A DNA stretch of 64,000 nucleotides from CBFDBF01 sp050304615 (GCA_050304615.1 JBNLDW010000010.1:1-64000); one strand, 5' to 3'; shown: positions 1-8,686, numbered from the stretch's first letter. The notes: generated from the sequence alone by a model not told the origin. Translations and numbers: made by a program.

Positions 1-184
1 ATCCCGCGAGGAAAAGGCCTGCAAGGGGTCGGCAGGGATGCCGACCCTCTTCCGTCGGGACAGGGATGTCACGTCGGAAGAGCCCCGAGTGGGATGAGAA
101 GCGCAAAGTACCCGCGTAGCGGGCGGAGCCGTGGGGTGTCATTCTCTTTGGGTACTTTCTCTTGGACACGCAAGAGAAAGTACC
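1..184. repeat. Hairpin-rich intergenic repeat, probably the end of a larger element
   Basis: Several inverted repeats are packed together. At 26-47 a perfect 9-bp stem closes a GGGA loop (GGGTCGGCA/TGCCGACCC). At 47-82 an 8-bp outer stem (CTCTTCCG/CGGAAGAG) encloses a 4-bp inner stem, again with a GGGA loop. At 110-122 there is CCCGC-GTA-GCGGG. At 151-184 a perfect 14-bp stem (GGTACTTTCTCTTG/CAAGAGAAAGTACC) has a 6-nt loop. No coding frame is convincing. It resembles REP-like palindromic clusters of gammaproteobacteria, but family membership is inference. The left edge is cut by the window. Confidence 0.6.
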
Positions 185-477
185 TCGTGGCCATTGCACC
201 TGCATAAGAGATATCAACAGGATCAATAGGCCACGAAATTAGCTACCGCAATCAAAACAAAATCAGGCCCGCCTGGGCAAGGGGCTACGAAACTGATTAC
301 TTATTCTGCAAAAAGTGAGACATGCTCGAAAGGATGAGGGCCTGACCATGTATAGACTCCTGTACTCGGCTGCGTCGCAGGAGATTTACTGCTAACCTTT
401 AATCCAGATACATTGCATCAGGGCACTGGCGCTTAACGCCAGCTTTCACCAAAACTGCAGCCACGGCCGGGATTGAG
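185..477. other. Intergenic stretch without a recognisable gene
   Basis: No supported coding frame, RNA gene or clear terminator was seen between the palindromic repeat and the first gene. It presumably carries the promoter of the YyaL-like gene, but I could not pick a convincing -35/-10 pair. A purine-rich GGGATTGAG directly precedes the ATG at 478. Confidence 0.4.
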
Positions 478-2532
478 ATGCCGACAAACTCGCTTATTCA
501 TGCAACCAGCCCTTATCTGTTACAGCATGCAGAGAATCCGGTTGCGTGGTATCAGTGGGGGGAAGAGGCACTAAAGTTGGCGCGTGAATCCGACCGGCCA
601 ATCCTCCTCTCTATCGGGTATTCAGCCTGTCACTGGTGCCATGTGATGGCGCATGAGTCCTTTGAAGATGAGGCAACAGCCACTCTGATGAACGAGCTGT
701 TCATTAATATAAAAGTAGATCGGGAAGAGAGGCCAGATCTGGATAGAATCTATCAGGCTTCATATCAGCTACTACAGCAGCGTGCTGGTGGCTGGCCGCT
801 GACCATGTTTCTGACGCCGGATGAGCAGATCCCGTTCTTTGCTGGAACCTACTTTCCAAAAGAGCAAAGACATGGCCTGCCGGCGTTCAAGGATCTGTTG
901 CAGCAGATAGCCGCGATATATCGCGACCATAAGGAAGAGATCCAGAGTCAAAACAGATCTCTGTGCCAAGCCCTCGCTTCAATGGATGATACTTCCGTAA
1001 CCGAGCAAGAAAGCATTACTCCATCGCTGTTGCATATCATGGTGGATCACCTGCAAGCAGGATTTGACTGGGAGCATGGTGGCTTTGGTTCTGCTCCAAA
1101 ATTTCCTCAAGCGACTAACCTCGGATATCTGTTGCGCTATCATGCGACCGCAGTAATCCTTGGGGAGAGTACTCAGCCTGCCTGGGATATGGTTGATGCA
1201 AGCTTGAAGGGGATGGCCCTTGGTGGAATTTATGACCATCTTGGAGGTGGCTTTTGCCGTTACTCAGTGGACGGGTGCTGGATGATCCCGCATTTTGAGA
1301 AAATGTTATATGACAATGGTTCTCTGCTCTCTCTCTATAGTGAGGCGTGGCAGGTAGGCCGTGATCCGCAATATCAAGAGGTAGTGAATGCGACTGCTGC
1401 ATGGGTGCTCCGTAGAATGCAGTCCCAAGAAGGTGGATATTGCTCCTCTCTGGATGCGGACTCTGAGGGCAGTGAGGGTGAGTATTATGTATGGTCAAGG
1501 GAGGAGATACACGCACTGTTGACCAAAGATGAACAGAGGTTTTTTTGCCAGCGCTTTGGGCTGCAGCTATCTCCAAATTTTGAGGGTAGATGGCATCTAT
1601 ATATAGCCGCAGAGCCAGAGGATGACGAGGAAGATCCAGCACAGGTTAAGCGCTTGTTGGGTAGTGCCACAGAAAAGCTGTTTCAGGCACGTAGAAACCG
1701 GGTGCCACCCGGCAGGGATGAAAAGATCTTGACCTCTTGGAATGGATTGATGATCAAGGGGATGGCTACGGCGGGTCGCATATTTGGCCAGCAAGAGTGG
1801 ATTGCCTCAGCGCAGCAGGCACTGGATTTTATTCATAAGAGGTTGTGGCGCAATGGCCGCCTATTGGCTACCTGTAAAGATGGTCATGCTCATCTTGATG
1901 CTTACCTAGATGATTACGCCTTTCTGCTGGATGGGATCCTGGCACTTCTTATGGCCCGCTGGCGTGACGATGATATGGTGTTTGCGATCAAACTGGCAGA
2001 CAGACTTCTGGATGAGTTTGAGGATCGTGAGCGGGGTGGTTTTTTCTTCACCTCCCTTGGGCATGAGACCATGTTTTATCGCCCCAAACCGATGGATGAT
2101 GAATCCATGCCGGCAGGTAATGGCATCGCTGCTCAAGTCCTGATACGGCTTGGGCATGTGTTGGGTGAACAGCGCTACCTAGATGCGGCCGAGCGTACCA
2201 TCATGGCGGCATGGGAGGGGATGGAGCAGTCGCCGCTGGCCCATGGTGCCTTATTGACGGCTCTGGATGAGTACCTCTATCCACCTCAGACTGTGGTCTT
2301 ACGTGGTACTAAGGGGCAACTAGAACAATGGATCGAACGCTGTAACAGGAGTTACGCCCCACGCCGTTTTACCCTCGCCATTCCTAACGATGCGCAACTA
2401 CTGCCTACGGGCCTGCAGCAGCGTACCCCTGGGGTAGGTGTGGTGGCATATGTGTGTGAAGGGTTTGCATGTAGTGCGCCTGTTACAGAGTTTGATGCCT
2501 TTGATGCGCTGCTTAGTGATGTAGAAATTTAG
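478..2532 (+). CDS. YyaL/DUF255-type thioredoxin-fold protein
   Basis: 684 aa, full length for the YyaL family (bacterial relatives of mammalian SPATA20). The N-terminal ~160 residues form a thioredoxin-like domain with the family signature around C51-H-W-C54. The rest looks like the (alpha/alpha)6 barrel of N-acylglucosamine-epimerase-like proteins, with motifs such as PHFEKMLYDN and DEKILTSWNGLM. The biochemical role of the family is not settled; a redox or sugar-related function is only inferred. No signal peptide, so cytoplasmic. It converges with the acetolactate-synthase-like gene 33 bp downstream. The start is supported by a purine-rich stretch just upstream. Confidence 0.9.
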   Translation: MPTNSLIHATSPYLLQHAENPVAWYQWGEEALKLARESDRPILLSIGYSACHWCHVMAHESFEDEATATLMNELFINIKVDREERPDLDRIYQASYQLLQQRAGGWPLTMFLTPDEQIPFFAGTYFPKEQRHGLPAFKDLLQQIAAIYRDHKEEIQSQNRSLCQALASMDDTSVTEQESITPSLLHIMVDHLQAGFDWEHGGFGSAPKFPQATNLGYLLRYHATAVILGESTQPAWDMVDASLKGMALGGIYDHLGGGFCRYSVDGCWMIPHFEKMLYDNGSLLSLYSEAWQVGRDPQYQEVVNATAAWVLRRMQSQEGGYCSSLDADSEGSEGEYYVWSREEIHALLTKDEQRFFCQRFGLQLSPNFEGRWHLYIAAEPEDDEEDPAQVKRLLGSATEKLFQARRNRVPPGRDEKILTSWNGLMIKGMATAGRIFGQQEWIASAQQALDFIHKRLWRNGRLLATCKDGHAHLDAYLDDYAFLLDGILALLMARWRDDDMVFAIKLADRLLDEFEDRERGGFFFTSLGHETMFYRPKPMDDESMPAGNGIAAQVLIRLGHVLGEQRYLDAAERTIMAAWEGMEQSPLAHGALLTALDEYLYPPQTVVLRGTKGQLEQWIERCNRSYAPRRFTLAIPNDAQLLPTGLQQRTPGVGVVAYVCEGFACSAPVTEFDAFDALLSDVEI

Positions 2533-2565
2533 TATTCTAAAAATTTAATGGTTTTGAATACAGTG

Positions 2566-4209
2566 TTATAAAAGGCATACCTTTTGTTGCAACTCTTCGG
2601 TTAGTACTCGTCTGTTTTCTGAATAGTCAACCGGTACCTCCAGCAGATGCACCCCACTGGAATTTAGACACTGTTCTAACATGGGGCTGAACTCCTTGGC
2701 GTTTGTCAGGCGATGGCCGCAGGCACCATAGCTGTTAGCGTACTGTACAAAATCAGGATTGTTGAAATCTAGGCCAAAATCTTTAAATCCAGCCTCATCC
2801 TGTTTCCATTTAATCATGCCATAGCCGCTATCGCTGAGAACAACCACCACCAGATCGAGCTTTAACCGTACCGCAGTCTCCAGCTCTTGGGAGTTCATCA
2901 TAAAACCACCGTCACCACATATTGCTGCAACCTTACGTTCTGGTTTGGCAATCTTTGCGGCAATAGCGGCAGGTAGGCCTGCCCCCATGCTGGCAAGGGT
3001 ATTATCCAGCAGCACAGTGTTAGGTTGAAAAGCTGGATAGTTGCGGGCGATCCAGATCTTGTAGATACCATTATCCAGAGTAATGATTCCATCTTCCGGC
3101 ATGGTCTCTCTAAGGTCATGCACCAGCCGCTGTGGAATTAGAGGGAAGGCGTCGCTGTTACACTTGTCTGTGACCATTTTATGGGTCTCTTCCTGCATGC
3201 GGTGGAAGTAGTCAAAATCCCAGGATGTTTGCGCTTCTGTTTTATTTGTCAGCATGGCTATGCCATCACTGATATCACCTATTACCTCTAGGGTGGGGAG
3301 GTAGACATCATCCACCTCGGCCTGATAGAAGTTAAAGTGAATTACATCAGCAGTATCATCATGCCCCATGATGGCGGGCGGTTTTTCGGTAAGATCATGA
3401 CCTATTGAGATGATTAGATCTGCTCGGTCTATAGCGCAGTGCAGATAATCCCCTTGGGTGATGGCAGCAGTACCCAGATATTTTTCGTGTCGTTCATCCA
3501 CTACACCTTTGCCCATCTGAGTGACAAAAAACGGGATACCAGTTTTTTGGATAAACGCCTCAAGACTGGCAGAGATCCGCTTGCGGTTGCCACCACCAGC
3601 GATCATGAGTAGGGGTCTTTTAGCCGCCATGATCATCTCTGCTGCTAGTATGATCGACTGGGAATCAGGAGATGGACGCCGACAAGAGATCTTGCGTAGT
3701 GCATGTGTATCTGTCTCTTCTCTGGCTATATCTTCCGGCAACTCCAGGTGGACTGCACCAGGTCGCTCGGCCTCGGCCAACTTAAAGGCTTGGCGCACCA
3801 GAGAGGGGATTTTTGCCGCCGATGGAATCTGTTCTGCCATTTTAGTTAGTGGCCGCATGGTCTGTACCACATCGATGATCTGGAATCGTCCTTGCTTACT
3901 CGACTTGATCGGTTTTTGCCCGGTGATAACCACCAGCGGCATACCACCAAGTTGGGCAAAGGCGACGCCTGTTATGAGATTGGTTGCGCCAGGTCCCAGG
4001 GTAGATAGGGCGACGCCAGCCTTGCCGGTTAGTCGTCCATAGGTGGCTGCCATGAAGGCGGCCCCCTGTTCATGTCTGGTAAGGATTAATTTTATGGATG
4101 AATTACGCAGGGATTCGAGAAGGTCCAGGTTCTCCTCTCCCGGAATGCCGAATATATATTCCACCCCCTCTTCCTCAAGACAGCGGATAAAAAGATCAGA
4201 TGCTTTAAT
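2566..4209 (-). CDS. Acetolactate synthase-like TPP enzyme, apparent ATT start
   Basis: ThDP-dependent enzyme of the acetolactate synthase large-subunit/AlsS group, which condenses two pyruvates to 2-acetolactate. The order is an N-terminal PYR domain with the catalytic Glu in RHEQGA (residue ~47), a central domain, and a C-terminal PP domain with the GDGGFMMNSQEL TPP motif. No regulatory ilvN-like subunit lies nearby, so a catabolic or stand-alone role is possible. The first standard start in frame is a GTG at 4164, which would remove the family's conserved N terminus. Reading back gives KASDLFIRCLEEEG, preceded by an ATT codon at 4209-4207 and a good GGGAGAG ribosome-binding site 5 nt upstream. 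I therefore place the start at ATT (547 aa). A base error turning ATG into ATT is the alternative. Confidence 0.8.
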   Translation of the reverse strand: MKASDLFIRCLEEEGVEYIFGIPGEENLDLLESLRNSSIKLILTRHEQGAAFMAATYGRLTGKAGVALSTLGPGATNLITGVAFAQLGGMPLVVITGQKPIKSSKQGRFQIIDVVQTMRPLTKMAEQIPSAAKIPSLVRQAFKLAEAERPGAVHLELPEDIAREETDTHALRKISCRRPSPDSQSIILAAEMIMAAKRPLLMIAGGGNRKRISASLEAFIQKTGIPFFVTQMGKGVVDERHEKYLGTAAITQGDYLHCAIDRADLIISIGHDLTEKPPAIMGHDDTADVIHFNFYQAEVDDVYLPTLEVIGDISDGIAMLTNKTEAQTSWDFDYFHRMQEETHKMVTDKCNSDAFPLIPQRLVHDLRETMPEDGIITLDNGIYKIWIARNYPAFQPNTVLLDNTLASMGAGLPAAIAAKIAKPERKVAAICGDGGFMMNSQELETAVRLKLDLVVVVLSDSGYGMIKWKQDEAGFKDFGLDFNNPDFVQYANSYGACGHRLTNAKEFSPMLEQCLNSSGVHLLEVPVDYSENRRVLTEELQQKVCLL

Positions 4210-4263
4210 CGTATCTCTCCCAGGCGCTTGGTATTGCTATGTAGTGTGTGTTGCCATTCAAGC

Positions 4264-4623
4264 TCAAGAATCTTGGCGTGTCAGTGAGTTGAATGCCTGG
4301 TCAGATTTAGCCGCCATGACAAAATCATTGCGGTGCAGTCCTCCTATTTTATGGCTCCACCAGGTCACTGTAACCAGCCCCCATTCTACAGCAAGAGTCG
4401 GGTGGTGGCCCTCCTGCTCCGCCTGCGCGCCAACTGCATTGGCAAATTCAAGGGCAGATGCAAAATCTGCGAAGCCAAACTTTTTCTCTAGCTGCATCAC
4501 CCCATCACGCGTCTCGATATTCCAGTCCGGGATCATGCCGAGCAACTCCTTCAGCTCGTCGGCAGGTATATTGGGGGCGTCGGCACGGCAGGCCTCACAG
4601 CGCTCTTTGCTTAGGTTATTCAC
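4264..4623 (-). CDS. phhB: Pterin-4a-carbinolamine dehydratase
   Basis: 119 aa, the normal size for PhhB/DCoH. The enzyme dehydrates 4a-hydroxytetrahydropterin during pterin cofactor recycling, classically beside phenylalanine hydroxylase; no phhA is in this window. Family residues are visible in the EGHHPTLAVEWGLVTVTWWSH region, with the catalytic histidines. I chose GTG at 4623 because AAGGAG lies just upstream and the protein then begins with the usual NNLSKERCEAC. The longer ATG start at 4659 would add 12 unconserved residues. It lies 54 bp upstream of the acetolactate-synthase-like gene on the same strand, so the two may be cotranscribed. Confidence 0.9.
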   Translation of the reverse strand: MNNLSKERCEACRADAPNIPADELKELLGMIPDWNIETRDGVMQLEKKFGFADFASALEFANAVGAQAEQEGHHPTLAVEWGLVTVTWWSHKIGGLHRNDFVMAAKSDQAFNSLTRQDS

Positions 4624-4776
4624 CGTTACTCTCCTTGCATTAGATGCAGATGAATCCATTAATATTTAGGATAATAGTTACTATATGTGTGGTTTGCACC
4701 CATTATATGGTTGAATATACTTTAAATACGCTCCTCAACTGTTATCAGATTGAGGCTGGCAGATATTGGGGAAAAT

Positions 4777-5409
4777 ATGCAACCAACAGAGATCAAAGAT
4801 CTGGGTGTCCAAGCGCTCAACCAGAAACAGCGAGAGTGTCTGCTAGCACTGGAAAATGGCAAGACTAATCTGCAGGAGTTGGATCTGTTTGGCATGGAGG
4901 TTACTGATGAGGTTCTCGGTTGTCTGATTGGTGGACAAGAGGAACTTCGTTTCTTATCCCTGGCGGATACCAAAATCTCCGATAATGGATTGCTGCACCT
5001 ACAGCAGATCAAAGGGTTAAATGAACTACATCTGGATAATACAGCCGTTACCGATGAGGGTTTGCCTTTGTTGCTGGCCCTGGAAAGTCTGGAGGTGCTG
5101 GATTTAAAGGAGACTATGGTTACGGATGATGGACTTGCGAAACTTAAGCCGCTACAGCATTTGCGTGGCCTCTATTTAACCAGAACCGCTATCAGTGATG
5201 CCGGTTTAGCCCATCTGAGCAGCTTTCCACAGATGGAAATGCTAATCCTCTGGCAGACCATGGTTACAGACCGTGGTTTAGTCCACCTTGAGTCAATGCA
5301 TAACCTGCGGGAGTTGGTTCTATGGAACACTGCGGTGACAGATGATGGGGTGCGCCGTCTGGGGGAGCTGCTTCCGCAGTGTGACATCAGTTTGGGTATG
5401 TATGACTAA
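4777..5409 (+). CDS. Leucine-rich repeat protein, cytoplasmic
   Basis: 210 aa made almost entirely of ~24-residue leucine-rich repeats of the pattern LxxLxLxxTxVTDxGLxxL. At least six repeats are visible, for example LHLDNTAVTDEGL and LYLTRTAISDAGL. This T-x-(V/I)-(T/S)-D-x-G-L subtype is also common in planctomycete LRR proteins. There is no signal peptide, membrane segment or fused effector domain, so a cytoplasmic protein-interaction role is inferred; no partner can be named. ATG 4777 has GGGGA 5 nt upstream and is preferred over the in-frame TTG at 4750. It stands alone, divergent from phhB and upstream of the SRP RNA. Confidence 0.85.
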   Translation: MQPTEIKDLGVQALNQKQRECLLALENGKTNLQELDLFGMEVTDEVLGCLIGGQEELRFLSLADTKISDNGLLHLQQIKGLNELHLDNTAVTDEGLPLLLALESLEVLDLKETMVTDDGLAKLKPLQHLRGLYLTRTAISDAGLAHLSSFPQMEMLILWQTMVTDRGLVHLESMHNLRELVLWNTAVTDDGVRRLGELLPQCDISLGMYD

Positions 5410-5481
5410 TATCAAATCAACCAGAGGTTCCCTAATTACCAGGGCGTGGTAAAGTAGGGGCTCGGTTTTCAACCCTTTTAT

Positions 5482-5593
5482 GGTGGCCCGTATTGGTCCC
5501 CTCGCAACGAAAAGCTGTGAACCCGGTCAGGCCCGGAAGGGAGCAGCCGCAGCAGTGGTCTCGGGTGCCGGGGTGTGGCTGGTGCGGGCCGCC
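5482..5593 (+). ncRNA. ffs: Signal recognition particle RNA (4.5S, bacterial small type)
   Basis: A hairpin of about 112 nt. Its ends pair (GGTGGCCCG at 5482-5490 with CGGGCCGCC at 5585-5593), and it contains the conserved domain IV with the GGTCAGGCCCGGAAGG motif, the GGAA tetraloop, the AGCAGCC bulge side and the GTGCCGGGGTGT return strand. With Ffh it forms the particle that targets nascent membrane proteins to FtsY and SecYEG. A position directly upstream of dnaX is typical of many gammaproteobacteria. The exact ends are inferred from the pairing. Confidence 0.95.
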
Positions 5594-5681
5594 AACCAGG
5601 TTGAGTGAACGGATCTACCCAATGGGGTACAATCGACCGTAATCGAGACAATTTTTCTACTTAACCCCAAAATTAAACCAT

Positions 5682-7298
5682 ATGTCTTATCAGGTTCTGG
5701 CCCGTAAGTGGCGTCCCCGTCTGTTTAGTGAGCTGGTAGGTCAGCAGCATGTGGTGCGGGCGCTTACCAATGCGCTGGATAAAGACCGGCTGCACCATGC
5801 CTATCTGTTTACTGGAACCCGCGGGGTAGGTAAGACCACGTTGGCCCGGATATTTGCCAAATCCCTGAATTGTGAGCAGGGCGTCAGCTCTACCCCATGC
5901 GGTCAGTGCAGTGCTTGCCAGGAGCTGGATGAGGGCCGTTTTGTCGATCTGCTAGAGGTGGATGCGGCCTCTCGAACCAAGGTGGATCAGACCAGGGAGC
6001 TGTTGGAGAATGTTCCATACGCCCCGGTGCGTGGTCGTTACAAGGTCTATCTGATTGACGAGGTACACATGTTCTCCGGTAGCAGCTTCAATGCGCTGCT
6101 GAAGACTCTGGAAGAGCCACCACCACACGTAAAATTCCTGCTGGCTACAACCGATCCCCAGAAGGTGCCGGTGACGGTCCTTTCCCGCTGTCTCCAGTTT
6201 AATCTGAAACGTCTGCTGCTGGATGAGATCCTGGATCGCCTGCAGGAGGTGTTGCAGCAGGAGGAGATCAGTTTTGAGCAACCGGCCCTGTTGCATCTAG
6301 CCAGGGCGGCGGATGGCAGTATGCGGGATGGTCTCAGCCTGATGGATCAGGCCATCGCCTTTGGTGGTGGTGAGGTTAAGGAGGCAGATGTTCGCGCCAT
6401 GCTCGGTACTGTAGATAAAGACCAGGTACATAGTGTATTGCGGGCCTTGGCCGACCAGGATGCCCAACAGGTGATGGCGGTAGTCGCCAGCATGGCTGAG
6501 CGGGTACCAGATTTTGCTGGGGTGTTGCAGGAGTTGCTGGCGCTGTTGCACCGTATTGCACTGTTGCAGGTGGTGCCCGGTGCGGTGGATGAGAGTGCGG
6601 GTGACCAGGTGGAGTTATCCCGGTTGGCCGAGGTGATGCCGCCTGAGGATGTCCAGCTCTATTATCAGATTGGGCTCATAGGCCAGCGCGATCTGCCGCA
6701 GGCCCCGGATCTGCGGAGTGGCTTCGAAATGGTGCTACTGCGTATGTTGGCCTTCAGGCCGGATAGGGTAGATATGGCTGCTCCGACTACCACATCCAGC
6801 CGACCGGCCAAGGCGGTTAGCAGAGAGGACCACAAAAAACCGGCCAGCAGAGAGAGTGAGGGATCAGTAGTTACCACCCCACCTCAGGCTCAGGCAGAGA
6901 AAACAGCGGTAGCAGAGATCAGCGACTGGTACAACGTGGTGGCACAACTCAATCTGGGAGGTATTGCCCAGCAGTTGGCCCATAATTGTCGATATGACAG
7001 TTGGGATGGCAAACGGTTACGGCTGCTGTTGGATCCGGCACACCAACAGTTAAAGGTGGAGAGCACGCAGCAGCGTCTGCAGAAGGCGCTAGAGGGCTAT
7101 CTCAATTGCAGTCTTAAGTTGGATATTGAGGTCGGCCAGCAGGGACTGCATACCCCAGCGGCAGAGGATGCACTTTTACGTTCCGATAGGCAGCAGGAGG
7201 CCGAGTCGAAAATTGCAGCTGACCCGATGGTACAGGCAATAGGAAAAAAGTTCGGATCCCGCCCGGTACCGGGATCGATTAAACCGATAGATGATTAA
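5682..7298 (+). CDS. dnaX: DNA polymerase III subunit tau/gamma
   Basis: 538 aa clamp-loader ATPase. The AAA+ module has Walker A GTRGVGKT at 45-52, a zinc module (Cys 64, 73, 76, 79), Walker B LIDEVHMFS and the SRC sensor/arginine-finger region. A Pro/Ser/Thr-rich linker follows near 370-415, then a C-terminal tau-specific region that is shorter than in E. coli (643 aa). At codons 385-386 two AAA codons make an A6 run (6834-6839). A -1 slip there would end at a TGA (6857) after six codons and give a gamma-like product of about 392 aa; this is speculative because a canonical A-AAA-AAG heptamer is absent. It is followed by ybaB and recR in the usual order. Confidence 0.97.
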   Translation: MSYQVLARKWRPRLFSELVGQQHVVRALTNALDKDRLHHAYLFTGTRGVGKTTLARIFAKSLNCEQGVSSTPCGQCSACQELDEGRFVDLLEVDAASRTKVDQTRELLENVPYAPVRGRYKVYLIDEVHMFSGSSFNALLKTLEEPPPHVKFLLATTDPQKVPVTVLSRCLQFNLKRLLLDEILDRLQEVLQQEEISFEQPALLHLARAADGSMRDGLSLMDQAIAFGGGEVKEADVRAMLGTVDKDQVHSVLRALADQDAQQVMAVVASMAERVPDFAGVLQELLALLHRIALLQVVPGAVDESAGDQVELSRLAEVMPPEDVQLYYQIGLIGQRDLPQAPDLRSGFEMVLLRMLAFRPDRVDMAAPTTTSSRPAKAVSREDHKKPASRESEGSVVTTPPQAQAEKTAVAEISDWYNVVAQLNLGGIAQQLAHNCRYDSWDGKRLRLLLDPAHQQLKVESTQQRLQKALEGYLNCSLKLDIEVGQQGLHTPAAEDALLRSDRQQEAESKIAADPMVQAIGKKFGSRPVPGSIKPIDD

Positions 7299-7317
7299 CT
7301 GAGTTGAGGAGTTACCG

Positions 7318-7641
7318 ATGAAAGGTGGATTAGGCAATATCATGCAGAAGGCGCAGAAGATGCAGGCCGACCTGCAGAAGGTCCAGGAGCAGCTTGCTCA
7401 AGAGGAGGTCACGGCGGAGTCTGGAGGTGGCCTGGTAAAGGTGGTTATGAATGGCAAGCATGAGGTACGCAGTATCAATATTGATGATAGCCTGTTGGGG
7501 GATGACAAGGATATGTTGGAGGATCTGGTAACTGCTGCCATTAATGCGGCGGTCAGTAAGGTTGCCAGCAAGATGCAGGAGAGCATGTCAGGGGTGACTA
7601 GTGGTCTTGGTTTGCCCCCCGGTTTCAAGCTTCCTTTCTGA
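7318..7641 (+). CDS. ybaB: YbaB/EbfC nucleoid-associated protein
   Basis: 107 aa, standard for the family: small dimeric DNA-binding protein. The N-terminal helix is rich in Met/Gln/Lys (MQKAQKMQADLQKVQEQ), a central beta region carries SGGGLVKVVMNGKHEV, and the C terminus ends in GLGLPPGFKLPF. The GAGGAG ribosome-binding site sits well placed upstream. It lies 19 bp after dnaX and 4 bp before recR, the conserved dnaX-ybaB-recR operon. Confidence 0.97.
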   Translation: MKGGLGNIMQKAQKMQADLQKVQEQLAQEEVTAESGGGLVKVVMNGKHEVRSINIDDSLLGDDKDMLEDLVTAAINAAVSKVASKMQESMSGVTSGLGLPPGFKLPF

Positions 7642-7645
7642 TCTT

Positions 7646-8242
7646 ATGAGTGAACGACCGCTGCTCAACCAACTGATGGAGGCCCTCCGCTGCCTGCCTG
7701 GGGTAGGTCCCAAGTCATCACAGCGGATAGCCTTCTATCTCCTGGAGCGGGATCGTGATGGGGCCAGACACCTGGCGGCAGTGATGCGGCAGGCGATGGA
7801 TGAGATTGGCCACTGCGAATCATGCCGCACCCTCAGTGAAGATCCTATCTGCCAGCTCTGTAGCAATTCCAGTAGGGATGAGAGCAAGCTGTGTGTGGTT
7901 GAGACCCCGGCAGAGGTTATGGCAATAGAGCAAGCGACCCAATATCGGGGGCGTTATTTTGTCCTTGGTGGCCGCCTATCACCGCTGGATGGTATCGGCC
8001 CTAAAGAGATCGGCATGGATATGTTGGCGCAGCGGCTGGATGAGGGGGTGATTAAAGAGTTGATCCTGGCTACCAATACCACGGTAGAGGGTGAGGCTAC
8101 TGCGCACTATATTAGTGAACTGAGCCATACCCGCGGGATTCAGACTACCCGAATAGCTCATGGGGTACCCCTGGGTGGTGAGTTGGAGTATGTAGATGGT
8201 GGTACCCTGTCGCATGCCTTTGCCGGACGGCATGAGGTGTGA
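7646..8242 (+). CDS. recR: Recombination mediator RecR
   Basis: 198 aa, full length. An N-terminal helix-hairpin-helix (CLPGVGPKSSQRIAFYLL), a four-Cys zinc finger (Cys 57, 60, 69, 72) and a TOPRIM domain with CVVETPAEVMAIE follow in order. With RecO/RecF it loads RecA on gapped DNA. ATG 7646 lies 4 bp after the ybaB stop; the longer in-frame start at 7601 would overlap ybaB and is unlikely. Confidence 0.97.
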   Translation: MSERPLLNQLMEALRCLPGVGPKSSQRIAFYLLERDRDGARHLAAVMRQAMDEIGHCESCRTLSEDPICQLCSNSSRDESKLCVVETPAEVMAIEQATQYRGRYFVLGGRLSPLDGIGPKEIGMDMLAQRLDEGVIKELILATNTTVEGEATAHYISELSHTRGIQTTRIAHGVPLGGELEYVDGGTLSHAFAGRHEV

Positions 8243-8269
8243 TATTTGTAGCGAATCAAGGAGAGTGTT

Positions 8270-8614
8270 ATGTCTGACTGTATCTTCTGTAAACTGGTTA
8301 GTGGAGAGATCCAGCCGGATGTGGTGCTGGAGACAGATGACGTACTGGCATTCAGGGATATGGGGCCGCAGGCGCCGACCCATGTTCTGGTTATCCCAAA
8401 GCGTCATATCAGTACCCTCAATGATCTGCAACCAGAAGACGCAGAGCTGGTGGGGAAACTATACTTAGTAGCAAGGCAGGTGGCGGTAGATGAGGGGTTG
8501 GCCGAGTCCGGCTATCGCACGGTTATGAATTGTAACCGGGATGGTGGTCAGACGGTGTTCCATATACATCTACACCTTCTTGGTGGGCGCCCAATGTCCT
8601 GGCCACCGGGCTAA
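8270..8614 (+). CDS. hinT: Histidine-triad nucleotide-binding protein (HinT)
   Basis: 114 aa HIT-family hydrolase. The active-site triad is at HIHLH, residues 98-102, followed by LLGGRPMSWPPG, and the N terminus is the typical SDCIFCKLVSGEI with a zinc-type Cys pair. Such enzymes cleave aminoacyl- or lysyl-AMP and nucleoside phosphoramidates. The AAGGAGAG ribosome-binding site is strong. It follows recR by 27 bp and may belong to the same transcript. Confidence 0.95.
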   Translation: MSDCIFCKLVSGEIQPDVVLETDDVLAFRDMGPQAPTHVLVIPKRHISTLNDLQPEDAELVGKLYLVARQVAVDEGLAESGYRTVMNCNRDGGQTVFHIHLHLLGGRPMSWPPG

Positions 8615-8686
8615 GGAATTGCTAGTATAAAACCCCATTAGTAGTGGCGGATTTGTCTGCATCTCTACCACTGCATTAACAGTGCT

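Noticed and set aside
4043..4669. Plus-strand 208-codon frame opposite the acetolactate-synthase-like and phhB genes
   Set aside because: It is antisense to two well-supported conserved genes and encodes a low-complexity Ser/Arg-rich sequence.
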